This document shows positions 32,863-42,265 of a stretch of DNA of 64,000 nucleotides, in pieces. Source of the DNA: Spongiactinospora sp. TRM90649 (GTDB taxonomy: Bacteria; Actinomycetota; Actinomycetes; Streptosporangiales; Streptosporangiaceae). Within the stretch, counting starts at the first letter, position 1. The number at the start of each line of letters is the position of its first letter. The notes under the pieces are model-generated. The model did not search any database, had not been told where the DNA came from, and worked only from the letters and a program-made list of their open reading frames with translations. Both the position numbers and the translations under genes were made by a program. The stretch spans positions 142,657 through 206,656 of the forward strand of contig NZ_JARLTC010000013.1 in assembly GCF_029382225.1 (NCBI RefSeq), given 5' to 3'.

Positions 32863-35484
32863 TCACCGGGCCAGGTCGTCCCACTCCTGGAGGAGGTGGG
32901 TCGTGGCCGCCGCGGGGGCCGTGAACGACCAGCGGCCCGGCGGCAGGTTCAGGGCGCAGCCGCCGTCGGGGAGCCTGGTGGTCGGCAGTTGCTCGCCGAG
33001 GCCCATGAGGAAGGTGCCGTTGACGGTCATGCCGTCCCACGCGCCGCGCACGGGCAGCACCGCACGGGCGGTCACGCCGTCCGGGACGGCGAACGTGAAC
33101 TGGACCCCGCCGGGATCGGCCCGCCAGCCGGACTCGACCGTGCCCGACGCGCTCTCGTAGCGGGCGTGCGCCTGGCGCAGCAGCGGAACCGGGCCGGGGC
33201 GCAGCAGCAGTTCACCGAAGCCGCCGCCCGTCCCGCGCGGGTCGTCGCCCAGGCCCGCCACGTGCCGGAACAGCCAGTCGCCCACGCAGCCGTAGGCGTA
33301 GTGGTTGAAGGAGTTCATGGCCGGTGTCTGCAGGCCGTGCCGATGGTGCCAGGCGTCCCAGCGCTCCCACATGGTCGTCGCCCCGGCGCGGAGCTGGTAG
33401 CGCCAGGACGGATAGCCCTCCTGGTTGAAGATCCGGCACGCCAGGTCGTGGTGGCCGGTCTCCGACAGCACGGGCAGCAGCAGCGGGGTGCCGACGAAGC
33501 CCGTCATGAGCCGGTGGCCGTCGGCGCGGACCAGCTCGGCCAGCGCCTGCGCCGACGCGGCCCGGTCCTCGGGCGGGACCAGGTCCCAGGCGAGGGCGAC
33601 GGCGTAGCCCGTCTGCGTCTCGGTGTGCAGTCTCGGCCCGCTGAGGAAGACCCGCTGGAAGGCGCCGGACACGCGGGTGAACGCCTCGCCGTACTCCGGC
33701 GCGTGCGGCTCGCCGAGCACGTCGGCCGTGTGCGCGACCAGGCGGAGGGTGCGGGCGAGGGCGGCGGTGGCGATCAGGCTCTTGGGCGTCTCGACCGTGC
33801 CGGGGCCCAGCCAGTCGCCCAGGGCCCTGCCCGGTCTGATGCCGCCCTCGGCCTGGGCCAGGCAATAGTCGGCCCACCGCCGCATCGGGTCGTACGCGCG
33901 GCGCAGCGTGCGGTCGTCGCCGTAGCGCCGCCACAGCAGCCACGGCACCTCGGCCAGCGCGTCGGACCACACGGGAGAGTCGTATCCGTACTCGGGCAGG
34001 ACCGGCGCGACATGCGGGACCGCGCCGTCGGCCCGCTGCCCGTCGATCAGAGTCGTCACCCAGCCGGACAGGAACGCCTGCGTGTGCCGCAGGAAGCTGA
34101 GCGTCGAGCCGAAGACCGAGATGTCGGCGGTCCAGCCGGTCCGCTCGTCGCGCTGCGGGCAGTCGGTCGGCACGCTCACCAGGTTGCCGTCCGCCGACGC
34201 GCCGATGTTGGCGACGAGTTGCCGCACGGCGGGATCGCTCACGGTCAGCCGGCCGGTGACGGCGAGCGCGGAGGACAGCAGCACCGCCTCCAGGTCGTCC
34301 GGCGTCAGCGCGCCCGGCCAGCCGGTGACCTCCGCGTAGCGGAACCCGTGCAGGGTGAACGCGGGCTCCACGATGTGCGAGCCGGGGCCGAGGACGAACT
34401 CGTCACGCTGGTCGGCGGTGCGCAGGTTCTCGGTGTACAGCCGCCCGGTCGCGGTCAGCTCCTCGCCGTGCCGCACCGTGATCCGTACGGGGGCCGGAGC
34501 TTCGACGCGCAGCCGCACGCGCCCGACGACGTTCCGCCCGAAGTCGGCCACCTGGACGCCCGGCGCGGGTTCGGTCACGGACACGGCGGGCACCGTGCCG
34601 ATCACCCGCACCGGCGGGGCGGGGTCGGCCTCCACCAGGATCTCCGGGACGGCCGTCGTCATCGCGGGCCCGGCCTGCCCTGAAGGGGCCTGGACTGTCT
34701 CGCCCATCACCAGGTCGGCGCGCGGGCGGCCGAGATCCCGCCGGGTCCAGGCCGGGTCCGTGGCGAACACGCGGCGAACCCCCTCTTCGTCCCGCACGAG
34801 CACCTGGGCGCTGGCGGTGGGACGGTCGCCGTAGCGGCGCGGGCCCCCGCCGGCGACATGACCCGCGTACCAGCCGGGAGCGAGCCACAGCTCCAGTTCG
34901 TTCTCGCCGGGCACGAGCGACTCCGTGAGCTCCACCAGCCGATAGCGCGCCCGGTGGCCGTAGTCGGTCCAGCCCGGGGCCAGTTCCTCCTCGCCCAGCC
35001 GCACCTCGTTCAGCAGCGCCCGGTAGACGCCCAGCGCGGTGACGGCCAGCCAGGCACGCCCGGAGGCGGGCCGCCACGTGAACGCCCCGCGCAGGCTCAC
35101 CGCCGCCCGGGGGTCGCCCGCCAGCCAGGGGGCGTCCCACCGGCCGTCCGCCCGCAGGCCCGTGGTGAACGCGCCGGTCGCGTACCCCGCCACGCTCCAG
35201 GTGTACGGCGTCAGCGGCGCCAGCACCTCATCGGGCACGTCCACGCCGTGGGATCCGGCGGCCACGGACGACCGCCACACTTCGCCCCCGTCCGAGGACA
35301 CCACCACGGTGGCCTCCCCGGACAGCCGGGCGTCCCACGCCAGCCGGGGCGACGGCTCGTCCACGCCCACCGGATCCGCCAGACCGCACGTCAGGCCCGC
35401 CCGCGAACCGGGCGGAACCGGACGGATGACCGGCGCCTGCGCGCCAGAGACCTGCACTCCGAGCACCCCCGAATCCCGGTTCAC
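32863..35484 (-). CDS. Alpha-L-rhamnosidase, GH78 family
   Basis: Releases L-rhamnose from plant or microbial rhamnosides. 873 residues with N-terminal Bac_rhamnosid_N-type sandwich domains, then the (alpha/alpha)6 catalytic barrel holding the GH78 hallmark CPQRDERTGWTADIS; the Asp/Glu of RDER and later acidic residues are the likely catalytic pair. SFNHYAYGCVGDWLF is also characteristic. No signal peptide, so it should act inside the cell after import. The GTG overlaps the stop of the serine hydrolase gene (GTGA). Confidence 0.92.
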   Translation of the reverse strand: MNRDSGVLGVQVSGAQAPVIRPVPPGSRAGLTCGLADPVGVDEPSPRLAWDARLSGEATVVVSSDGGEVWRSSVAAGSHGVDVPDEVLAPLTPYTWSVAGYATGAFTTGLRADGRWDAPWLAGDPRAAVSLRGAFTWRPASGRAWLAVTALGVYRALLNEVRLGEEELAPGWTDYGHRARYRLVELTESLVPGENELELWLAPGWYAGHVAGGGPRRYGDRPTASAQVLVRDEEGVRRVFATDPAWTRRDLGRPRADLVMGETVQAPSGQAGPAMTTAVPEILVEADPAPPVRVIGTVPAVSVTEPAPGVQVADFGRNVVGRVRLRVEAPAPVRITVRHGEELTATGRLYTENLRTADQRDEFVLGPGSHIVEPAFTLHGFRYAEVTGWPGALTPDDLEAVLLSSALAVTGRLTVSDPAVRQLVANIGASADGNLVSVPTDCPQRDERTGWTADISVFGSTLSFLRHTQAFLSGWVTTLIDGQRADGAVPHVAPVLPEYGYDSPVWSDALAEVPWLLWRRYGDDRTLRRAYDPMRRWADYCLAQAEGGIRPGRALGDWLGPGTVETPKSLIATAALARTLRLVAHTADVLGEPHAPEYGEAFTRVSGAFQRVFLSGPRLHTETQTGYAVALAWDLVPPEDRAASAQALAELVRADGHRLMTGFVGTPLLLPVLSETGHHDLACRIFNQEGYPSWRYQLRAGATTMWERWDAWHHRHGLQTPAMNSFNHYAYGCVGDWLFRHVAGLGDDPRGTGGGFGELLLRPGPVPLLRQAHARYESASGTVESGWRADPGGVQFTFAVPDGVTARAVLPVRGAWDGMTVNGTFLMGLGEQLPTTRLPDGGCALNLPPGRWSFTAPAAATTHLLQEWDDLAR

Positions 35485-36470
35485 GCATCGAGCCCGGTGG
35501 TGAAGGCGTTGTGCAGGCCGTCGATGTCGACGCCGGACACATGCGGCGCCAGCACGTTGATCAGCAGCACGAAGCACGCGTCCTGCTCCGGGTACATCCA
35601 CCACTGGCACCCCGAGGCGCCGCCGTGCCCGTACAGCCGCCGTTCGAGCAGCCCGGGGGCAGAGTGGCGCAGGTTCCAGGTGAGGCCCCAGTCCTGCCCG
35701 GCGTTGACCGGGTCGGGCTGCAGCTTGACCAGGCCCGTGGTCTGCGGGGTCGTCATGGCGGCCAGGGTGGTCGGGTGGATCAGCTCGCGGTCGCCGCGCA
35801 GCAGCGCCCCGCCCAGCGCCAGGAGGTCCTCGGCGCGGGAGAACAGCGCCCCGGCCGGGTGGCGGAGCCGTACGAACTTGTCGAAGTCGAAGCCGGGCCC
35901 GAGCAGGTCGAGGCCGTGGACCTCGGCCGCGTCGCACGCCGGGTCGAACGTGATGCGCCCGCCGCCCGGTACCAGCGCGTTCAGGTACGAGTCGAGCACG
36001 TCGGCCACGTCGCGCCCCGTGGCGTCGCGGACCATCTCCGCGATCCCGGCGAAGGCCAGGTTGGAGTAGTGGCTGAGGGTGCCCGCCTCGAACAGCGACG
36101 GCGCGGTGACGAGGTGCTCCACCAGGTCGTCGGGCGTGAGCGTCTGCTCGGCGATGCCGCCGGTGTGGGTGAGCAGGTGCCAGAGCGTCACGTCGGGCCT
36201 TGGGAAGTCCGGCAGCACGTCCCGCAGCGGACGGCGCAGCGACAGCAGCCCGCGCTCGACCTGGCGCAGGGCGGCCAGTCCCAGCAGCGGCTTGGTCACC
36301 GAGAACAGCGCGAAGTGGTCATCGACCCTGGTCTCCCGGCCGTCGTGCTCACCGAACGCCTCCAGCACCTGGATCCCGCCGGAGGTGGCGGCGCCGAACA
36401 CCGCGCACGGCAGCCGCCCCTCCTTGATCTCGCGCCTGACCCAGTCGAGCGCGATTTCGTGAGTGGTCAT
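35481..36470 (-). CDS. Class C beta-lactamase-like serine hydrolase
   Basis: 329 residues, cytoplasmic (no signal peptide). SxxK appears as SVTK (in FSVTKPLLG) and YxN as YSN (in HYSNLAF); the third motif is probably HGG in YGHGGASG. These proteins are esterases or deacylases in many sugar clusters. Lying between the permease and rhamnosidase genes, with four-base overlaps on both sides, it may remove acyl groups from imported acylated rhamnosides. That role is inference. Confidence 0.82.
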   Translation of the reverse strand: MTTHEIALDWVRREIKEGRLPCAVFGAATSGGIQVLEAFGEHDGRETRVDDHFALFSVTKPLLGLAALRQVERGLLSLRRPLRDVLPDFPRPDVTLWHLLTHTGGIAEQTLTPDDLVEHLVTAPSLFEAGTLSHYSNLAFAGIAEMVRDATGRDVADVLDSYLNALVPGGGRITFDPACDAAEVHGLDLLGPGFDFDKFVRLRHPAGALFSRAEDLLALGGALLRGDRELIHPTTLAAMTTPQTTGLVKLQPDPVNAGQDWGLTWNLRHSAPGLLERRLYGHGGASGCQWWMYPEQDACFVLLINVLAPHVSGVDIDGLHNAFTTGLDA

Positions 36471-37285
36471 CCCTTGAGTGCACCTTCCGTAAGGCCGGCC
36501 AGGACGCGCTTCTGCGCGACGACGTACACCGCCACCAGGGGCAGCGTGGTGAGCAGGACGTGGGCGAAGACGAGGTTCCAGTTCAGGCTCTGCAGGGTGC
36601 CGGAGGCGAACTGGAACAGGCTCAGCGGGAGCGTGGCGTTCGCGCTGCCCTGGAGCAGGAAGAGGGCGAAGAAGAAGTCGTTCCAGACGTTGATGATCAG
36701 GATCACGCCGCCGACGAACAGCACCGGCCGCAGCAGCGGCAGCAGGATGCGGACGAAGACCTGCGGGCGGGATGCGCCGTCGATGGAGGCGGCGTCCTCC
36801 AGGTCGCGGGGGAACGCTCGGACGAATCCGGTCGCCAGGAAGATCACGATGCCCAGCCGGCAGCCGGTCATGGTCAGCACGTAGCCGAGCGAGCCGCCGT
36901 CCAGCGACAGGGCGCGCAGCAGGTAGACGGTCGGGATGATCGACGGCGGCAGCAGGATCGACAGCCCCATCACGAAGTATGCCGCCTGCAGCCACCGCGA
37001 CCGGCCGCGCCCGAACGCCCACGCCGCCGCCGCGCCGAGGAGCACCACGCCCACCACGATCGGCACGGTCACCTTGAGGCTGTTGAGCAGCCCCGCCAGG
37101 TATCCGCCCCGATCGAGCACGATGCCGTAGTTCTCGGCGATCGCCCACGTCCTGGGCAGGCCGAGACCCAGCTCGGCGGCCTCGCCCGCGGGCTTGAAGG
37201 AGTTGACGACCACGAGCCAGACGGGCACGAGCACCCACGGGATCGCGAAGAGCACCAGCGCCGTGTACTTGATCGCCGCTCTCAT
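36467..37285 (-). CDS. Sugar ABC transporter permease, MalG type
   Basis: 272 residues, about six membrane segments. The coupling EAA motif is visible as EDAASIDGASRPQVFVRILLPLLRP (key EDAASIDGAS), and the C-terminus ends QKRVLAGLTEGALKG, a CUT1 family ending. ATG overlaps the previous stop (ATGA). Partners are the MalF-type permease and the lipoprotein. No ATPase gene is present in the operon; CUT1 importers in actinomycetes usually share a single MsiK ATPase encoded elsewhere. Confidence 0.9.
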   Translation of the reverse strand: MRAAIKYTALVLFAIPWVLVPVWLVVVNSFKPAGEAAELGLGLPRTWAIAENYGIVLDRGGYLAGLLNSLKVTVPIVVGVVLLGAAAAWAFGRGRSRWLQAAYFVMGLSILLPPSIIPTVYLLRALSLDGGSLGYVLTMTGCRLGIVIFLATGFVRAFPRDLEDAASIDGASRPQVFVRILLPLLRPVLFVGGVILIINVWNDFFFALFLLQGSANATLPLSLFQFASGTLQSLNWNLVFAHVLLTTLPLVAVYVVAQKRVLAGLTEGALKG

Positions 37286-38136
37286 CCCGTCACCTCCCTG
37301 CGCCGCAGCCACCACACGAGGGGCACGGCGGTCGCGATCACCAGCAGCGTCACGGTGAACCCCAGCGCGCTGGCGGAGCCGAAGAAGCCCTGGCCCCACT
37401 GCTGGCGCATCACCACGTTCAGGGCCCGCGTGTGGTCGCCGGGCCCGCCGCCGGTGGTGGCGGCGATCACGTCGTACGCGCTGAGCGCGCCCACCAGCGT
37501 GACCGCCACGTTGAAGGTCAGCGCCGGGGCGAGCATCGGGAACACCACCCGCCGGAACCGGGTCCACGGCCCGGCCCCGTCGACGGTCGCCGATTCCAGC
37601 AGCGACTTCGGGATGGAGTTGAGGCCCGCGATGTAGACGAGGGTGATCAACCCGCTCCACTTCCACGCGTCGATGAACGCGACCACCACCAGCGCGGTGG
37701 ACGGCTCACCCAGCCAGGCCCACTCGATGCCGAGGAAGGAGTTGAAGGCTCCCTCGGGGGCCAGCAGCCCGCGCCAGATGTATCCGGCGGCCAGCGGCGA
37801 GATGAGCGTCGGCAGGAAGAACGCGGAGCGGAAGACGGTGTTGATCCGGCTGGTCCGCTGGAGGGCCAGGGCGAGAGAGAGGCTGACCGTGTTCTGGATG
37901 GCCATGCACAGGATCGCGTACAGCACGGTCACGGTGACCGCGTTGGCCAGCAGGTCCTGGTCGATCAGCGTGCGGACGTTGTCCAGCCCGTTCCAGGTGA
38001 TCTCGGCTCGGAAGCTTGTCCACGAGGAGAACGCGAACCGGACGTTGAGCAGGAACGGGGCGACGAAGAAGACCGTGACCAGCACGATCGCCGGCAGGGC
38101 CCACGGCAGCCAGGCCGCCCTGTTCCGCATCACCAT
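37282..38136 (-). CDS. Sugar ABC transporter permease, MalF type
   Basis: 284 residues, six or so membrane segments. EAA motif as LLESATVDGAGPWTRFRRVVFPML (key ESATVDGAG). It pairs with the MalG-type subunit. Two starts are possible: ATG 38136 (MVM...) or GTG 38133, the latter making the four-base GTGA overlap used throughout this operon. Confidence 0.9.
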   Translation of the reverse strand: MVMRNRAAWLPWALPAIVLVTVFFVAPFLLNVRFAFSSWTSFRAEITWNGLDNVRTLIDQDLLANAVTVTVLYAILCMAIQNTVSLSLALALQRTSRINTVFRSAFFLPTLISPLAAGYIWRGLLAPEGAFNSFLGIEWAWLGEPSTALVVVAFIDAWKWSGLITLVYIAGLNSIPKSLLESATVDGAGPWTRFRRVVFPMLAPALTFNVAVTLVGALSAYDVIAATTGGGPGDHTRALNVVMRQQWGQGFFGSASALGFTVTLLVIATAVPLVWWLRRREVTG

Positions 38137-39419
38137 CCGGGCAGCCCTGCCGCCTTGGCCGCCTGCTCGACCTGGCCCTGCAACTGGGTCGCCGCCTTCT
38201 GCGGGTCCTTCTGCCCGGCGATCAGCTCGGACATGAGCTGGGCCAGCCCGCCCATGCCCGGGATGTCGGAGTTGAAGGCGATGACCGCGCCGGCGTCGTA
38301 CGCCTTCTTGACGTCCTGCAGCACGGACGAGACGCCCTGCGGGTCGGGCACGTCCTTGAGCACGGGGAAGGTCTTGGAAGCGGCGATGTACTCGGCGTAG
38401 GCCGGGCCGGTCATGAAGCGCACGAAGTCGAGCGACGCCTTCTCCCTGGCCGGGTCACCGGTCTTGGGCAGGTAGAACGTGCCGATCGGGCCGGGCGCGT
38501 AGGTCGCCAGCGGCTTGTCGCTCGACAGGCCGACGAAGCCGACGGACTCGTCCACGGTCTTCTGGTCGCCGCCCGCGGCGGCGAGGAGGGCCGGGAGCAT
38601 GTCGGAGTGCTGGGCGACCATGGCGGCCTTGCCGGTCACGAGGGCCTTCATGGAGTCCTCGAACTTGGCGGTCACGATGTCCTTGTTGAAGCAGCCGTCG
38701 GCCTGCAGCTTGGCGTAGGCGGTCAGCCCGGCGACGAAGGGCGAGCCCGGGTCGGCCAGCGTGCCGGTGTGGCCCGCGATGGCCTTGCCGTACGCGTTGG
38801 CCTGGTTGGCGTCCGCCAGGTAGAGGATGGGCAGGATCTGCACCGGCCAGATCGACCCGCCAGACTCGAAGACCGGCGTGACCCCGGCGGCCTTGAGCTT
38901 GGGGCAGGCTTCGCTGAGCTCGGCGAAGCTCGTGGGCGGGAGCAGCCCGGCCTCGGTGAAGACCTTCTTGTTGTAGTAGAGGCCGAAGACCTGGGGGAAG
39001 CCGGTGATCGCGGCGTAGACCTTGCCGTTGACGGACCCGGCGCTCTGGTAGAGGTCGCCGGACCTGGCGATGTACGCCTCGCCGGTCAGGTCGCGGAGGT
39101 TCTCGGCCGGGTTGAGCGCGAGCAGGCCGCTCGCCGTCGCGTGGTACTCCAGGATGTCCGGACGTTCGCCGGTGGCCCACTTGGTCTGGGTGGTGTCCTC
39201 GAACCCGTCGGACGGGATCGACACGAGCTCGATCTTGTGACCGGACTGCTTCTCGAACTTCTTGTACATCTCCAGCAGCGGCGCAGGGTCCGCGCTGTTG
39301 TGCCAGAGGGTCAGCTTCACCTGATCGGGTTCCTCCGGGGCGGAGGAAGTGCAGGCGGAGAGGGACAGGGCGAGGACGGCGCCGATCGCCGCGCCGAGCG
39401 TACGGGATGGTGCTTTCAC
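38130..39419 (-). CDS. Sugar-binding lipoprotein of the rhamnoside importer
   Basis: 429 residues, CUT1 extracellular solute-binding protein. Signal peptide with lipobox LSAC (Cys23), then a mature part opening KLTLWHNSADPAPLLEMYKKF (key LTLWHNS) and ending in the usual helical C-terminus. GTG start with AGGAG seven bases upstream. It heads the operon and is divergent from the LacI gene, with an operator close to its promoter. The ligand is probably a rhamnoside, from genomic context. Confidence 0.88.
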   Translation of the reverse strand: MKAPSRTLGAAIGAVLALSLSACTSSAPEEPDQVKLTLWHNSADPAPLLEMYKKFEKQSGHKIELVSIPSDGFEDTTQTKWATGERPDILEYHATASGLLALNPAENLRDLTGEAYIARSGDLYQSAGSVNGKVYAAITGFPQVFGLYYNKKVFTEAGLLPPTSFAELSEACPKLKAAGVTPVFESGGSIWPVQILPILYLADANQANAYGKAIAGHTGTLADPGSPFVAGLTAYAKLQADGCFNKDIVTAKFEDSMKALVTGKAAMVAQHSDMLPALLAAAGGDQKTVDESVGFVGLSSDKPLATYAPGPIGTFYLPKTGDPAREKASLDFVRFMTGPAYAEYIAASKTFPVLKDVPDPQGVSSVLQDVKKAYDAGAVIAFNSDIPGMGGLAQLMSELIAGQKDPQKAATQLQGQVEQAAKAAGLPGW

Positions 39420-39451
39420 GCCCGTGCTCCTGTTCGTGTCGGGGAGTATCG

Positions 39452-39467
39452 TGTAGAACGTTCTCCA
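39452..39467. promoter_or_regulatory. LacI-family operator 1 (importer side)
   Basis: TGTAGAACGTTCTCCA is a near-perfect 16-base palindrome (one mismatch, C in place of A) 33 bases before the binding-protein start. It matches the second site at 39548 in 13 of 16 positions, which is strong internal support for a shared regulator. Confidence 0.7.
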
Positions 39468-39547
39468 TTGTTAGGGGACAATGGAATCGCTCGTCAAGAG
39501 CTAGACGGAGGATCGGTTACGAGCTAGCCTCCCTCATCAGCAACGTG

Positions 39548-39563
39548 TGTAGTTCGTTCTACA
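39548..39563. promoter_or_regulatory. LacI-family operator 2 (regulator side)
   Basis: TGTAGTTCGTTCTACA has perfect TGTAG/CTACA ends and an imperfect centre. It lies 23 bases before the lacI start, suggesting autoregulation. The two sites are 96 bases apart centre to centre, so looping by a LacI tetramer or separate control of each promoter are both possible. Confidence 0.68.
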
Positions 39564-39585
39564 AAGGCTCCGGGAAGGATGGCGT

Positions 39586-40596
39586 GTGTCGAGCGGACGG
39601 GTGACGATCGCCGATGTGGCCCGGCGAGCCGGGGTGTCCACGGCCGCCGTGTCCAAGGTGGTACGCGGGGCCTACGGCGTTAGCGCGGAGATGCAGTCCA
39701 AGGTAACGCAGGCCATCGACGAGCTGGGATACCGCCCGCACGCCGCGGCCCGTGCCCTGCGCGGACGCACGTACACCCTCGGCGTCATGCTCTCCGACAC
39801 CCGCAACCCGTTCTTCCCGGACATCATCGAGGGGGTCACCGACCGGCTGGGCGACACCGAGTACCAGGTGCTGCTCGGACCCGGCGGAATCGAGCCCAAG
39901 ACGCAGGCCAGGATGACCGACGCCATGATCGACCGGAGCATGGACGGGCTCATCCTGATCTCGCCGGTCATGACGGACGCCGAACTCGCCGCCATCGCCA
40001 AGGCCATCCCGGTCGTCGTGGTGGGCAGGCACGGCGGCGCCGCGGCCTACGACGCGGTCGTCGACGACGACGTGATGGGGGCGCGGCTCGTGGTCGACCA
40101 CCTGGTCGGGCTCGGGCACACCCGGATCGCGCACATCACCCACCTGGAGCGGGCCCGCGCCCAGGGACTGCCGCACACGGTGCGCGCCGAGGGCTACCGC
40201 CAGGCGATGCGCGCCCACGAACTCGCCGACGACGTGCTGGCCACCTCCTTCACCGAAGAGGGCGGCCACTCCGGCGCGCGGGAACTGCTCGCGCGCGACG
40301 ACCGGCCCACCGCGATCTTCGCCGGGGCCGACATCGCGGCGCTCGGCGTGCTGCGCGCCGCCGACGAGGCGGGCCTGTCGGTGCCCGAGGATCTCTCCGT
40401 CGCCGGGTACGACAACATCGGCATCGCCTCGCTCAAGCGCATCTCACTCACGAGCGTCGACCAGGACGGGCACGTGATCGGGGCGACCGCCGCGCAACTG
40501 CTCGTCGAACGCATCGAGGGACGCTCGCGCTCGGTGACCTCGTCGGTGTCGCCCACGCTGATCGTCCGCGGAACCACAGGACCGCCTCGCCGCTGA
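39586..40596 (+). CDS. LacI-family regulator of the rhamnoside genes
   Basis: 336 residues. N-terminal helix-turn-helix VTIADVARRAGVSTAAVSKVV (6-26, key ADVARRAGVS) with the minor-groove hinge helix HAAARALR, and a periplasmic-binding-like effector domain with VMLSDTRNPFFPDIIEG. GTG start with GGAAGGA upstream; a second GTG is two bases earlier in another frame. It probably represses both divergent operons until rhamnose or rhamnulose binds. Effector not proven. Confidence 0.9.
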   Translation: MSSGRVTIADVARRAGVSTAAVSKVVRGAYGVSAEMQSKVTQAIDELGYRPHAAARALRGRTYTLGVMLSDTRNPFFPDIIEGVTDRLGDTEYQVLLGPGGIEPKTQARMTDAMIDRSMDGLILISPVMTDAELAAIAKAIPVVVVGRHGGAAAYDAVVDDDVMGARLVVDHLVGLGHTRIAHITHLERARAQGLPHTVRAEGYRQAMRAHELADDVLATSFTEEGGHSGARELLARDDRPTAIFAGADIAALGVLRAADEAGLSVPEDLSVAGYDNIGIASLKRISLTSVDQDGHVIGATAAQLLVERIEGRSRSVTSSVSPTLIVRGTTGPPRR

Positions 40597-40620
40597 GGAC
40601 GGCCGACCGGAGGTTGTGAC

Positions 40621-42213
40621 ATGCAGTCCTATTCGAGCGCGGTGGCCCCGGCCCCGCTACTGGGCGACACCATCGGCGACGACTTCGAGCGCACGGTACG
40701 GCGTTTCGGCGACCGCGAGGCGCTCGTGGACGTGCCCTCCGGTCGCCGCTGGACCTACGCCGAGCTGGACGCCGACGTGAACCGGCTGGCCCTCGCGCTG
40801 CTCGCCACCGGCATCGCCAAGGGCGACCGGATCGGCATCTGGGCGCCCAACCGCGCCGAATGGGTGATCATCCAGTACGCCACCGCGAAGATCGGCGCGA
40901 TCCTGGTCAACATCAACCCCGCCTACCGCGCCCACGAGCTCGACTACGTCGTCCGGCAGTCCGGACTGCGCCTGCTGATCGGCGCGCTCTCGCACAAGGG
41001 CGGCGACTACCGCGCGATGGTCGAGGAGATCGGGTTCGCCGACGTCGTCTACCTCGACGACCCCGGCTGGGACCGGCTGCTGTCGCTGAGCGTCCCCGAG
41101 GAGCGGCTGCGCGAGCGCATGGCGTCGCTGACCGCCGACGACGCGATCAACATACAGTACACCTCCGGCACGACCGGCTTCCCCAAGGGCGCCACGCTCT
41201 CGCACCACAACATCCTCAACAACGGGTTCTTCGTCGGCGAGCTGCTCCACTACGACGAGCACGACCGGGTGTGCCTGCCGGTGCCCTTCTATCACTGCTT
41301 CGGCATGGTGATGGGCAACCTCGGCGCCACCTCCCACGGCGCGTGCGTGGTCATCCCCGCGCCCGGTTTCGACGCCGAGGCGACGCTGCGGGCCGTGCAG
41401 CTGGAACGATGCACCTCCCTGTACGGCGTGCCGACCATGTTCATCGCCGAGCTCGCCCTCGCCGGCCGGTACGACCTGTCCAGCCTGCGCACCGGCATCA
41501 TGGCGGGCTCGCCCTGCCCCGTCGAGGTGATGAAGCGCGTCGTCGGCGAGATGAACATGGCCGAGGTCGCCATCTGCTACGGCATGACCGAGACCTCGCC
41601 CGTCTCCACCATGACCAGGTCCGACGACGGCCTTGCGCGCCGCACCGAGACCGTCGGGCGGGTGATGCCGCACGTCGAAGTCAAGATCACGCACCCGGAG
41701 ACCGGGCTGACCGTGCCGCACGGCGAACCCGGCGAGCTGTGCACGCGCGGCTACTCGGTGATGCTCGGCTACTGGAACGAGCCTGAGCGCACGGCGGAGG
41801 TCATCGACGCCGCCCGCTGGATGCACACCGGCGACCTGGCCGTCATGGACGCGGACGGCTACGTCAACGTGGTCGGCCGGATCAAGGACATGGTCATCAG
41901 GGGCGGCGAGAACGTCTACCCGCGCGAGATCGAGGAGTTCCTCTACCGCCACCCCGACGTCGCCGACGTACAGGTGATCGGCGTGCCCGACGAGCGGTAC
42001 GGCGAGGAGCTCATGGCCTGGATCGTCATCCGCCAGGGCGGCACGCCCCTGACCGCCGAGGCCGTCAGGGAGTTCTGCGCGGGCAGGCTCGCGCACTACA
42101 AGATCCCGCGCTACGTCCACGTCGTCGACGGGTTCCCGATGACGGTCACCGGCAAGATCCGCAAGGTCGAGATGCGCGAGGAGAGCGTGCGCCTGCTCGG
42201 GCTCGACCGATGA
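40621..42213 (+). CDS. Acyl-CoA synthetase (AMP-forming), medium/long-chain type
   Basis: 530 residues, ANL superfamily. P-loop-like [11 protein letters not shown], core [16 protein letters not shown] and the C-terminal lysine motif [12 protein letters not shown] are all present, so it should be active. The substrate is a fatty or aryl acid. It lies between lacI and rhaI and seems out of place in a sugar operon; it may convert the acid released by the clustered serine hydrolase. That link is a guess. Confidence 0.85.
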   Translation: MQSYSSAVAPAPLLGDTIGDDFERTVRRFGDREALVDVPSGRRWTYAELDADVNRLALALLATGIAKGDRIGIWAPNRAEWVIIQYATAKIGAILVNINPAYRAHELDYVVRQSGLRLLIGALSHKGGDYRAMVEEIGFADVVYLDDPGWDRLLSLSVPEERLRERMASLTADDAINIQYTSGTTGFPKGATLSHHNILNNGFFVGELLHYDEHDRVCLPVPFYHCFGMVMGNLGATSHGACVVIPAPGFDAEATLRAVQLERCTSLYGVPTMFIAELALAGRYDLSSLRTGIMAGSPCPVEVMKRVVGEMNMAEVAICYGMTETSPVSTMTRSDDGLARRTETVGRVMPHVEVKITHPETGLTVPHGEPGELCTRGYSVMLGYWNEPERTAEVIDAARWMHTGDLAVMDADGYVNVVGRIKDMVIRGGENVYPREIEEFLYRHPDVADVQVIGVPDERYGEELMAWIVIRQGGTPLTAEAVREFCAGRLAHYKIPRYVHVVDGFPMTVTGKIRKVEMREESVRLLGLDR

Positions 42214-42265
42214 GCCGGTCCCGAGGCCCCAGGCGACAGCAACCGCCGCACAGAAGGAAGCGATC

